DNA from: Portunus trituberculatus
Lineage: Eukaryota > Arthropoda > Malacostraca > Decapoda > Portunidae
Direction of reading: 5' to 3'
Assembly (NCBI RefSeq): GCF_017591435.1
Contig: NC_059297.1
Coordinates: 8,231,911 to 8,295,910 of the forward strand
Length of the DNA stretch: 64,000 nt
In this document: positions 31,916 through 62,334 of the stretch, in pieces
Position numbering within the stretch: the stretch's first letter is position 1
Layout of the letters: every line of letters begins with the position of its first letter
Program-made: the position numbers and the translations under genes
Notes under the pieces: model-generated
What the model saw: only the letters and a program-made list of their open reading frames with translations
Databases searched by the model: none
What the model was told of the DNA's origin: nothing

Positions 31916-31956
<41 letters not shown>
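31738..31956. repeat. (GA)n and (CA)n tracts
   Basis: GA repeats at 31,738-31,820 and CA repeats at 31,917-31,956 with about 95 bp between. Confidence 0.95.
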
Positions 31957-31957
<1 letters not shown>

Positions 31958-32357
31958 AACACTAAACGCTCTCATCATAAACTGCGTCCTTTCCTTGCTC
32001 CCTTTTCCCTTTCCATTTCCCCATCCTTACTTCCTTCCTTTCCTCCCAGCTCCCTTCCCTTCCCTCCTCGTCACGCTTGTCCTCTCTGGCTCTTTCTCCC
32101 CTACACACTCCATCCAGTCCAGCTCCAGATGCTTGGCACGCTCGGGAACTTTCAGACGCGGGTAAAAACTGTATCGGTAAATTGCACTTTTATCGGGGGC
32201 CAAAGTTTAATGAAAGCTCTCCCGTCTCAGCCACGAAAATGGGACGCTGCCTTCCTGCGCCATCTATTTGCCTTCGATGTTTAATTGGAAAACTTGACCA
32301 AGAGAGAGAAAACGAGACATGGCTGTCAATCACGGGACGTACTCACTCATGCTAGCT
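31957..32357. other. Non-coding, pyrimidine-rich then mixed
   Basis: No gene supported. 32,120-32,290 has balanced composition and open frames in two phases but no recognisable domain. Confidence 0.5.
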
Positions 32358-32730
<373 letters not shown>

Positions 32731-32799
32731 ATAAGAACAAGAATAAAATAAGAGAGGGGATGTACTAGCAACAGAAGTAGGAGCAGCAACAGTAGTGGC

Positions 32800-32893
<94 letters not shown>

Positions 32894-33177
32894 ATAGTTA
32901 TGGTAATAGTAGTAGAAGTAGAAGTAGTAGTAGTAGTAGTAATAGTAGTAGTAGTAGTAGTAGTAGCAGTAGTAGTAGTAGTACCTCATACTAATGACGG
33001 CAATAGTAGTAGTAGTAGTAGTAGTAGTAGTTGCTGCTGTTGTAGTAATGGTAATAGTAGTAGAAGTAGTTGTAGTAGAAGTAGTAGTAGTAGTAGTTAT
33101 AGTAATAGTAGTAGCAGTAGTAGCAGTAGTAGTAGTAGTAGTAGCAGTAGTAACAGTAGTAGTAGTAATGGTAATAA

Positions 33178-33213
<36 letters not shown>

Positions 33214-33236
33214 CAGCAGCAGTTTTTATTGTTGTT
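32731..33236. repeat. Large (AGT)n/(GTT)n array
   Basis: About 440 bp of triplets: AGT, then a GTT block (about 32,846-32,893), then AGT with AGA, AGC and AAT variants. The triplet frame is largely unbroken, which opens several long artefactual frames. Confidence 0.95.
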
Positions 33237-33567
33237 GTTGTAATAATAATGAAAATAGAAATATAAAAAAAGAAGAAAGAAGAAGAAGAAGAAGAGAAAT
33301 AAGACACGGAGACGACGAGAGAAAAGAGGCAAAAACGAAGGAGGGGAGATGGATAAAGGAGAGGAGGATGAGAAGCAGAGTGAAAAAAAAGGGGCTGCAG
33401 GAGAAGAAAGAGGTGGAGGAGGAGGAGGAGGAGGAGGAGGAGGAGTAGGAGAAAGAACATGAAATATGTAATAGAAGGAGGGAGGAGGAGAGGGAGGAAA
33501 AAAAGTAAGAGGGAAGCGTGAGGAGGAGAAATAGGAGGGGACAAACAAAGACAGCAAGGAGGAGGTC

Positions 33568-33602
<35 letters not shown>

Positions 33603-33705
33603 GGAGCAAAATACACATTATCTTGGACCAAATAACGTAATGTATCTGCGGTTCGTGCCTTTCTTACTACATTTTCGTTATTGGCTTTTTTCTTTGATTC
33701 GCTAC

Positions 33706-33710
<5 letters not shown>
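33237..33710. other. Purine-rich DNA with (GGA)n patches
   Basis: A/G-rich on the + strand, GGA runs at about 33,412-33,445 and 33,560-33,604. No gene. Confidence 0.65.
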
Positions 33711-34304
<594 letters not shown>

Positions 34305-34607
34305 GTGGTCGCACTGGACAGAGTGTTGGAGGTATCATGTTTACTTTAGTTGATGTCTCCCTTAATGGACGCTTCAGGCTGGGTCGCAGACAAGGTGGAA
34401 ACGTATAGGAAAGGTACAGCCGAGGAGGGCAGGTGAAGAGGTTTGACAGGTGTGGTGAATGTACGGTTGAGAGGAGCCGGGGTGAGGTTGGCTAAGCTGT
34501 GAGAGCATGCAGGGAAAGAAGCAAAGTGGTGTTTATTATGATGTGATGTGTTTATATAAAGGTAAGGATTGTAATGAATGTGTTGATGTTGTCACAGGTA
34601 TGATGTG

Positions 34608-34610
<3 letters not shown>
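34305..34610. other. Non-coding spacer
   Basis: Unique DNA. No feature seen. Confidence 0.5.
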
Positions 34611-34664
<54 letters not shown>

Positions 34665-34694
34665 TTGGCCCAGTTTTGAGGATTACTTATTATT

Positions 34695-34757
<63 letters not shown>
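34611..34757. repeat. (GA)n, then (GT)n at the tail of SINE copy 4
   Basis: GA at 34,611-34,661 and GT at 34,698-34,757; the GT block directly abuts the SINE 3' end. Confidence 0.96.
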
Positions 34758-34760
<3 letters not shown>

Positions 34761-35037
34761 TCACCACGGTTGCCTGCTGGTCACCCAGCCAGTCTTCCCC
34801 ATTACGGAGCGAGCTCAGAGCTCATAGACCGATCTTCGGGTAGGACGGAGACCACATCATCACACAACACACACCGGGAAAGCGAGGCCACAACGCCTCG
34901 AATTACATCCCGTACCTATTTACTGCTAGGTGAACAGGGGTCACACATTAAGAGGCTTGCCCATTTGCCTCGCCGCTTACAGGGACTCGAACCCGGTCCT
35001 CTCGATTGAGTCGAGCGTGCTAACTACTATACTACTC

Positions 35038-35039
<2 letters not shown>
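34758..35039 (-). mobile_element. tRNA-Val-like SINE, copy 4
   Basis: Reverse-oriented copy closely matching copy 3. The B-box complement GGACTCGAACC lies at 34,983-34,993, and the body motif complement TACCTATTTACTGCTAGGTG at about 34,913-34,932. Two bases are missing in the anticodon-type loop relative to copy 3. (GT)n flanks both ends. Confidence 0.88.
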
Positions 35040-35109
<70 letters not shown>

Positions 35110-35126
35110 TGTGTGTGTGTGTGTGT
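35040..35126. repeat. (GT)n, 5' flank of SINE copy 4
   Basis: 87 bp of GT repeats with one CT interruption, abutting the SINE head. Confidence 0.96.
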
Positions 35127-35224
35127 ACAATCCACGTGCATGACAAAGACACACAAGCGAAGAACAAACAACTGATGTACGGGTCACAAAAAATATCAAA
35201 ATTAGCTTATTCAATTAAGTAAAG

Positions 35225-35228
<4 letters not shown>

Positions 35229-35315
<87 letters not shown>
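35229..35315. repeat. (GA)n microsatellite
   Basis: About 87 bp of GA repeats, followed by purine-rich unique DNA to 35,560. Confidence 0.96.
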
Positions 35316-35318
<3 letters not shown>

Positions 35319-35558
35319 AGAATGCACAAAAAGCACAAACAGACAACCAGAATGGAGAACGAATGAATACCAAGAAAACAGAAAGAATGATAAAGAAAAA
35401 AGAGAGAAATGAGAATGAGGGGTACGGAGGGAGAGGAAGAAAAGGAGCACGAAGGAGGGGCAGGTGGGTGTTGAATGGAGGCAATGAGGTGCGCGAGGAG
35501 GGAAAGAGGGTGAGGGAAGGGGAAGGACAAGGTAATCCACGTGAAGCGAACAGGTGTG

Positions 35559-35940
<382 letters not shown>

Positions 35941-36620
35941 CCCATCCTCCTCCTTCTTTTCATCCTCTTATTCTTCGCCCCTTTCCTTTATTTACCAACC
36001 TACTGCCAACAATTTTTAATTTCTCGTCACCTTGTCCACAATCATTATCCATCGTGTCTCTCGATTCCTTCTTTTTCCTTCCACTTTCTTACGTTTCCCC
36101 ATCTCCTATACTCATCTCATTTTCCTCCCTCAGATCTCCTATTCTTTTACACAACATACGTCTTTTACATTTTCTTTTTCTTTTTCACCTCTCCTACCCG
36201 TGTCTCATCCTGTACCTAGCATCACCCATACTCCTCTTTCCCTCAGTCCTCAACCATTTCCTCTTTCATATCGACCTCCTCACCTCCTCTATATCCCGTG
36301 CTCCCTCTCTCTCTCGGTCCACCAGCGCCCCTCTTCCCGATAAAGGCGTGGTGTGGAGGATAAAAAGTCCAGCGAGAAATGGATTTACGCGTGGAATTGA
36401 GGTGGTGAAGATAAAAGCGACTGGCTGAAAAGGCTGGACAAGCAGGGCGAGAGGTAGACGGTAGCTTAGGGCGAGAGGGAGGGCGGCGGGATGAGTGAGG
36501 ACATGTGAGAGTGAGGATAAGAGGGAGGTAGGATGGGAGGGAGGGAGGAAGGTAAGGAGGGAGAGTGAAGTGATAAGCGAGTAGTGGTAGAGAAAGAAAT
36601 CAAAGCAACCATATGAGTAT

Positions 36621-36622
<2 letters not shown>
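35941..36622. other. Non-coding, pyrimidine-rich then purine-rich
   Basis: The strand bias switches near 36,350. A 193-codon open frame across the pyrimidine-rich part is Ser/Pro/Leu-rich and has no domain. Confidence 0.55.
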
Positions 36623-36685
<63 letters not shown>

Positions 36686-36896
36686 GGTATTATTTTTTAG
36701 CAACAGAGGCGGATCATATAAACAAAGATAGCATTTGTATTTCCGCTCGTACTCGTGAAAGAAAAAAATATGGTAAAAAAAAAAATTCTCTGAAAAAAAT
36801 GAATATACACGCTTCAGCTGATACATAAACCGAGCCAATAATGATACGGAAATTGAGAAACGATCAAGCCTGTGGAGCACACGAGAGAGAGAGAGA

Positions 36897-36928
<32 letters not shown>
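36623..36928. repeat. (GA)n and (AGT)n tracts
   Basis: GA at 36,623-36,682 and AGT at 36,899-36,928, separated by unique DNA. Confidence 0.92.
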
Positions 36929-37232
36929 ATGAAAACAGCAGTAGTAATAGTAGCAGGAGCAATAACAGTAGTAAAGAGAAGAGAGAAAAGAGGCAATGAA
37001 AGTAGTAATAGTAGAGCATGGCAGTAGAGCGTAGGGTGGATAGCATGAATTTCAGCAGCAGTCGTCTGGGAAAGGCAGATGCGGTAGAGTGGAGAGATTA
37101 AAGTCATAAAATGAATTGACTGTGTATGGGGAGCGCGGCAAACCATTACCACCACCAAAGGGTGTGCGGCGGAAAAAAGGAGGTGGCGCTTGCACAGAAA
37201 CAGAAGGGACGCCAGTGTTCATTTCTGAGGCC

Positions 37233-37276
<44 letters not shown>

Positions 37277-38041
37277 GAAAGCATCACCTCTTGTCTACAC
37301 TTTGATCATATGGCACCACCTCCGGCAGCGCGAGGAAAAGGGGCTCTCAGAAACACGTGTGAGGGCGCTAGGGGAGTTGAGAGTGTCCGAGTGTGGGTCT
37401 TGTACTGAGAGAGAAGTGAGAAGGAGTTGCAAAGGTCTCTACGTACAAGACAACTGTGGCGACCTCTTTTGAAAATGTAGCAGTCATTTAGAGTGTGCAG
37501 GAGGCTCTTTAGACTTATAGAGTGTTTTTAAGTCTTGAAGAAAAATAGCTTTGGGGAGCTGTAGGAATCCATAAGAAGCTGTATTGTGTAAGAAGCAGTA
37601 AGAGGGATCAAAATTTCCAGGAAAGATGCTGAGAGCCTTGAGTAAATTGTATGGAGCTTTGACTAAGAGATTACGGGAAGCTTTGGTCCCGTACATGAAA
37701 GACCAGCCATGTAGTAATAGATTAGTAAAAAAAAAAACGCAAAAAAAAAACAGCAGTCGACAGACAGAAGGACAAAGGCAAACAGAGATGTGATCAGACA
37801 GACAGACAGACAGACAGACAGACAGGGGAGGGAACACTTCGGTCATTGATACATAATCCAATTTCCCCTCCACTTTACCCTCCCTCCTTCATGGGGAGGA
37901 AGGGAGGTAAGGAGGGAAGGAGGGAGGGAGAAGGAAAAGGGACGCGGGGAGGGAAATCAAATAACCACAAGGGAAAAAAACTCTAATGGAGCAAAATGAC
38001 CTAAAAGGAGATAAATAAGAGAGGACTGGAGGTGGGATCAA

Positions 38042-38044
<3 letters not shown>
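36929..38044. other. Non-coding with small repeats
   Basis: GA at 37,235-37,273 and a (GACA)n tetramer run at 37,797-37,825. No gene supported. Confidence 0.55.
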
Positions 38045-38110
<66 letters not shown>

Positions 38111-38171
38111 TATGCTATTGACCTGCTGAACGGACAGGAACAAGTTATAATTAGAGAAAAGTATGAAATTA

Positions 38172-38215
<44 letters not shown>
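38045..38215. repeat. (GT)n and (GA)n tracts
   Basis: GT at 38,045-38,106 and GA at 38,175-38,215. No SINE is associated with this GT array. Confidence 0.95.
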
Positions 38216-38219
<4 letters not shown>

Positions 38220-38876
38220 TGCTAATGTGTGTACATATTCAAAGCATATTATCGAAATTTTGAGACATTTGGTACGTAAATGAACTACAAAATTAAAGAT
38301 AAATTAGTATCAAAGCTGAATTAATAGTAGACGTTTCCAAGAATCATATATAAAAAGACGTCTACATAGATAATATAGTTAATAAAATTTCATCCAGAAT
38401 ATTGATTACTGTGTAGATGAAGACAAAAACAATGTGACTGTTCAGACATTTAAACAGATAGACAGACAAACAGCCAGACAGACAGACATATTTCTTCTTG
38501 CTTGTTCTTTTACTCTTCCTCCACCAAATTTTTCTCCTTTTCCCTTTCTATTTTTTCGTCGTCATCCTAATTTTCTTCTCTTTTTCTTCTTCTTTTTTCT
38601 ATTCTCCATATTTAGATTTTTGCTTGTTCTTTTATTTCTTCTCAGTATCTTCCTCCTCTTCCTCTTCCTCCTCCTTGTCGTCGTTGTCATGCTTATTTAC
38701 TTCTTACCCTTCGTCTTCTTAATCTTCTTCCTTTTTTCTCTTCTTCATATTTATCATCATCGTTTTCACCTTCACCTGCATCATCATCTGCAGGGGGAGA
38801 AAAAAGAAGGTATGATTTATTTTACCCAGGATTCAGTGTCTATAAAATTAGCGAGGTGCCATGACGTGCCATTCCT

Positions 38877-38878
<2 letters not shown>
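38216..38878. other. Non-coding, AT-rich then pyrimidine-rich
   Basis: Degenerate CAGA/GACA tetramers at about 38,457-38,488, then T/C-rich DNA. No gene supported. Confidence 0.55.
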
Positions 38879-38939
<61 letters not shown>

Positions 38940-39007
38940 AAGGCAGCAGAAACGCCAATCGTACATTCAACACTTGACGATCTGCTTACGTAATGGCAGT
39001 TTGTACC

Positions 39008-39066
<59 letters not shown>

Positions 39067-39141
39067 CCTTGATCACAGTAATGGGCGACGCACCAAGCTT
39101 TTGGATACATGCATCAAGGTACAGAAGTGGTGGACCTGATT

Positions 39142-39233
<92 letters not shown>

Positions 39234-39235
39234 TT
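38879..39235. repeat. (CA)n, (GT)n and (CA)n-(GA)n arrays
   Basis: CA at 38,879-38,931, GT at 39,011-39,065, CA at 39,141-39,195 joined to GA to 39,235. The spacers (about 75 bp each) do not match the SINE. Confidence 0.95.
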
Positions 39236-39377
39236 TAGTTATCTTTTTCTAGCATCCATCAGACAAAGGACGTTTATGAATACTTAACATAAATGAGATA
39301 AGACGTTAATTGATGATAAACAATTCCTTAGTTTATTAAAATACTTATCTCTCTTTAACATATGATAATCTTAGTAG

Positions 39378-39381
<4 letters not shown>
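39236..39381. other. Short unique spacer
   Basis: No feature seen. Confidence 0.5.
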
Positions 39382-39437
<56 letters not shown>

Positions 39438-39506
39438 GTTTACTAGGAAATTTACATGTGTTCATTGGTAAGAAGTTAATGAAAACCTTGTTGAAGTAAG
39501 ACGAGT

Positions 39507-39579
<73 letters not shown>
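39382..39579. repeat. (CT)n and (GA)n in inverted arrangement
   Basis: CT at 39,382-39,434 and GA at 39,508-39,579 could pair across a 75-bp spacer. Confidence 0.95.
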
Positions 39580-39580
<1 letters not shown>

Positions 39581-40026
39581 GCGCACACAGGCAGCTCCTC
39601 ACCATCATACGTTCCTAATTGGCACTGAGTCATTAGATGTCGCTGATGACTTGCTTGGTAGAGCACATGGGTCCGCCTCGCCCCGCCCCACCTTGCCCCG
39701 CCCAGTTCCAGATCCACCCCGCCCCGTGAATATTCAAGACCTACAGTACCCCGACTACCAAATCCTCCTGACTCATTACTGTCCCTCCCGGTGCGACGCA
39801 GGGGCGGAAGGAGACGGAGGAAGAGGAGGAGGACCAGAAGGATGTAGGAAGACTGCTCACTTACTGTTTACCTGAGCTTCAATCTTCCTTATATTCTTTA
39901 CTTTTTTTGTATTTGTTATCTATTCTCCTTTGCAGCTTTTGACAAATAGTGTCTCTATGATCAACAAGTCTGCTGTTGTTTGTTTTTTCGTTATGTCCCT
40001 TCCTTTCTGTCGTACCGTCTTGTCTT

Positions 40027-40030
<4 letters not shown>
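39580..40030. other. Non-coding; C-rich tract at 39,668-39,728
   Basis: The C-rich tract resembles the one at 19,375-19,565. No gene supported. Confidence 0.5.

Positions 40031-40094
<64 letters not shown>
40031..40094. repeat. (CT)n microsatellite
   Basis: 64 bp of CT repeats. Confidence 0.96.
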
Positions 40095-40606
40095 ACAACT
40101 GATCTGCCATTTTTTCCTTTCTCTGCATTTTCTTTCTAATATTACATTTCCTAACATCTTGCCTGCCAGCTTCTTTCTCCTTTTTCTTCTTAGATTCTTT
40201 TTTTCCTTCTTTTTCAGTTTTGTTTCTGACCAAAGAATTCCTCTTTTCTTTTTCCGTGTATCATTTTTTTAGCCTGGTTTCTTCTCTCTTACATTCGTTT
40301 TCTTTCACTCCTGTCCTTCTATATTTATGTGTCGTAATGTTGCTTCTCATCTTCTTTCTAATGGAAATTGTCTCCTTTTCTTTATCTTTCATTTTAGAGT
40401 TGTGATTCCTCTCTTTTCCATCTTATTTTTTCTTCTTTTCCTCCTCTCCTCTCTCTTTTTCCTAGTGTTGTAAGGCAACTCCTCGTCTCCTTTCTAATAA
40501 AAGATTTCTTCTTTTTGTCACCGTGTGTATTTTCCATTCATTTTCTTACTCTTATTTTCGTGTCAGTATTTCTTCTCTCTTTCCTTTCTTCTCCGTACTT
40601 CTTTCC

Positions 40607-40610
<4 letters not shown>
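40095..40610. other. T/C-rich non-coding DNA
   Basis: Pyrimidine-rich on the + strand. No gene supported. Confidence 0.55.

Positions 40611-40666
<56 letters not shown>
40611..40666. repeat. (CT)n microsatellite
   Basis: 56 bp of CT repeats. Confidence 0.96.
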
Positions 40667-40667
<1 letters not shown>

Positions 40668-40919
40668 GTCGTAATGCTATTCCTCCTCCCCCTACTGTTC
40701 CTGCTCCTCTCAACGCCAGTCACATACCTCTCTGTAATTATGAAGTAAATTAGCGAGTACTTAACTATGCCATCAGGAAATAGTTGATCTTTTCCCAGCG
40801 CTCCTCTTTGTGGTCGCCGGTCGTCATTGTTTTGTTTATTATCATTACATATATTTACGCACCTCCAAGCCCTTCCGTGATAAATGTGTTCGCTCGAATC
40901 AGCCCTCCCCCCTCCACTA

Positions 40920-41130
<211 letters not shown>

Positions 41131-41741
41131 TTCTTCTTCCTCCGGCCTTATTCTTCCTCCCTTACCATTCCTCTTGTTCCCCTACTTTCTTCCATCTCTC
41201 CTCGGGGCCCCCCAGCACATCTCTTCATTAACTAACTTGCCTATTCTTGACAGAGGCTCTTTGTCTCTTGTTGGGGAGGACTCTGCTATTCTACGGGGGT
41301 AGGGAGGAGGAGGAGGAGGAGCCCTTGTAACACCACCAGCAGGAGTCTTTGTGAGTTGGAAACAGGGACGGGAAGGGAGTCCTCTGCACCGTGGGAGATC
41401 TAAGTACAAACCACAATATCGATTTTTCTCTCTGCTTTTCTTTCCTGTGCCATTGGCTTTGACGAGGACCAAAATTTAAAGAGAGTTTGCCGGCTCAAGT
41501 TTTTGCTCCAGACGTCGCGGGTGAGGCTCCAGGGTGGTTTCTAAGAGGTACTATACAGGTCCCTGAGCCTTTTGATCTTCTTCCTACTCCTTGCTTTTTC
41601 CCTTCCATTATATTTCTGTTCCGTATGCCTCCTTCTTCTTCAGCTCCCTTTTCTGGTACTGTTGTCAGTTGCTCGCCCTCCAGCCTTCCAGCGCCGCATC
41701 TTCTCTTGCGGTAAGTGGCGCCTCATTAGCAAGGCCTCTGC

Positions 41742-41742
<1 letters not shown>
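41131..41742. other. Non-coding DNA, no gene seen
   Basis: Mixed composition with a GGA run at about 41,308-41,321. No exon supported. Confidence 0.5.

Positions 41743-41802
<60 letters not shown>
41743..41802. repeat. (CT)n microsatellite
   Basis: 60 bp of CT repeats. Confidence 0.96.
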
Positions 41803-41805
<3 letters not shown>

Positions 41806-41914
41806 GCTATTTATCTACACATCTTTTTTTAGTCCGGCCCCTTCTCTCAGCACCTGTAATAATTGAATCCCAAGACGCGACGTGCACAGACGAGCGGGGC
41901 GAGCAGTCGGCACC

Positions 41915-42030
41915 GCTCAGCTAATTGGACTCCTTCGCCTCAGACAGGTGAAAGCCCTTTGTGGCGCCTCTCACCCTCAGCCAATCCAAACTGCTCCCTT
42001 ACCCCTTCCTCGCTCCTGATTGGCTTTTGC
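41915..42030. promoter_or_regulatory. CCAAT/ATTGG cluster, possible promoter
   Basis: ATTGG at 41,924, CCAAT at 41,981 and ATTGG at 42,019, within GC-rich DNA carrying several CG dinucleotides (41,870-41,920). It could be an NF-Y-type promoter, but no transcript was found next to it. Confidence 0.25.
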
Positions 42031-43257
<1,227 letters not shown>

Positions 43258-43465
43258 TCATTATCGTCGGTCCTTAATTCACGAGTGAGTCACATTTGTA
43301 TTCCAGAAGGAACCGAAGTAAGTTTCTTCTAAGTAGGTAAATGGGTTTGTTCGTGTGTGCAAACGCCCTTACTATTCATATCCAATTTAGATTAAGGGAA
43401 AAGTTTTCAATGATATACTGATGGAGTCCTCTTTTTTTCCTAAGGGTTTGGAAGGAACGGGAAAC

Positions 43466-43469
<4 letters not shown>

Positions 43470-43550
<81 letters not shown>
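43470..43550. repeat. (GA)n-AATT-(CT)n perfect inverted array
   Basis: GA at 43,470-43,507, then AATT, then CT at 43,511-43,550: a self-complementary stem of about 38 bp with almost no loop. Confidence 0.93.
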
Positions 43551-44240
<690 letters not shown>

Positions 44241-44394
44241 CAATTTATTAAAGCAATCATTGCATCCATTAGCAACAGTCTGAGGCTGGAGAGATCCTAA
44301 GGTAATTTTGACTTAATTTTGCTTTCATACCCTTTTCATGTGCATCATCATTGTCATCGTCATCACCAGCTATCCACCAATCTTTCCTCGCATA

Positions 44395-44923
<529 letters not shown>

Positions 44924-46308
44924 GCTACAGGTGACGCAGAATTTCTTATGAGTCAGGCCTTTGTATCGGCAGCGCCTGTAAAAAAAAAAACACACACACA
45001 CAAACAACAAAGAGGGCAATCACCATTTTACAGCCTCAATCATCCTTTCATTCGTCTCCCCACAGAGTCCCAGCAGCACCACCATCCATTCCCTTCCTGT
45101 CATCTCCACTCTGTCATGCCCCAGCTCCCTCAGCACCACTTGCATCATCTCATACCTGTCTCTGGCATACTTCACACACTCCAGCACCACATGCTCCACC
45201 GTCTCATCCTCTCCCATGTCACACATCTGGCACACTTTGCTGCGGGACTCAGACCATCTATAATGCCTTGCATTCACATCCATGCACTGTGCCCTAGCTC
45301 GGAAGAGAAGTTCCCCACCCAGGCTTCCATCATACCACTTTTCATACATTGGGGCCTCTTTCTCTCTATACCATTCCAAGGTACTCTTTTGCTCAATCCT
45401 ATTTCTCCAGTCACCCAGTCCCACACCTTTCACCACTGTCTATCTCACTCCTCCACTTCCTTACACCCCATTCTCTACCCTCTCCATTTCTAACTATCAT
45501 ACTCCAGTCCTTCTCTAAGTGCCTTCCTTCTACCTGCTGAAAAGCCCAACTAGCTATTAGACCACTCTTCACCACCATCCTGACACACTTTTTCCCCCAC
45601 TTGCTACTCCTGACATTCCACAGAAACACTTTTCTCACTATTCTAGCATCATTCATTCGCTCTAACCTAGCCTTATACCGTAGGGTCGCTTTTACATACC
45701 TTTCTCTAAAAGTGCTCCAACCCATGTCTCCCTAAGGGCCTCTACTGCTGCATATCTAGGTGCATTAAGTGCCATTCTTGCAACTCTATTCTGCCCTATT
45801 TCTAACTTTTCTAGTTCACTTTCATTCCATGCAATCACATCCATACCATACATGATGCTCGGAACAGCCACGCTCTTCCAAACTTCTCGCAGCACGTCAT
45901 ATTTACTCGCTCTCATCCTTGCTGCACTTCCTAGCCGACCTACCCACTGACTCACCATGCTTATCTTCTCATTCTTTGTCTTCACGCAGCCAACCGGACT
46001 CATCCACATCCCCAGGTACTTGTATTCATCTGTCTGTTGCATCTCGTTCTCACCTAGTCTCCACACTGAGTTCCTCTCATCCTCTGACCCATTCACAACC
46101 ATTACCTTGCTCTTTTCACTGCTAAACCTCACTCCAAAGTCTCTTCCATACTCATCTACAACATTAAGCTCTTCTGCCGACTCATTCATAACAACAGCAT
46201 CATCTGCATACAAGAGCACACATATCTTATTGCCCACATTTACACCTGCATTCATTCTCCTCAATCTAGCAGAGTTCCTCTGTAGCATCAGTATCAAGAT
46301 CACGATTG
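44924..46308 (-). mobile_element. LINE D, - copy: RT C-terminal half, frameshifted
   Basis: Reads on the minus strand from about 46,303. It begins just before the catalytic YADD (46,199-46,210, context CVLLYADDAVV), continues through the RT thumb and the C-terminal zinc-knuckle-like motif, and ends in the same 3' UTR as the + copy. At least two frame changes occur, near 45,710 and 45,425. About 57 bp are missing between the C-terminal codons and the 3' UTR compared with the + copy, removing the last residues. Its truncated 5' end stops about 45 bp from the MRPL1 start codon. The clade is not determined. Confidence 0.85.
45020..46303 (-). pseudogene. LINE D reverse transcriptase fragment
   Basis: Three overlapping open segments (46,303-45,692, 45,725-45,411 and 45,436-45,020) together give one continuous RT-like protein. 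It has YADD, a thumb segment ending AALNAPRY-like, and the CQMC...H...C motif. It lacks the fingers, the palm N-terminal half and any endonuclease. Non-functional. Confidence 0.8.
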
Positions 46309-46352
46309 CTGCGGCCCATCAAGATCAAGATCAAGACCCGTAAACACTAAAC

Positions 46353-62334
<15,982 letters not shown>

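Noticed and set aside
32765..33631. 288-codon minus-strand open frame and its + strand partners
   Set aside because: Created by (AGT)n, (GTT)n and (GGA)n arrays; low-complexity residues only.
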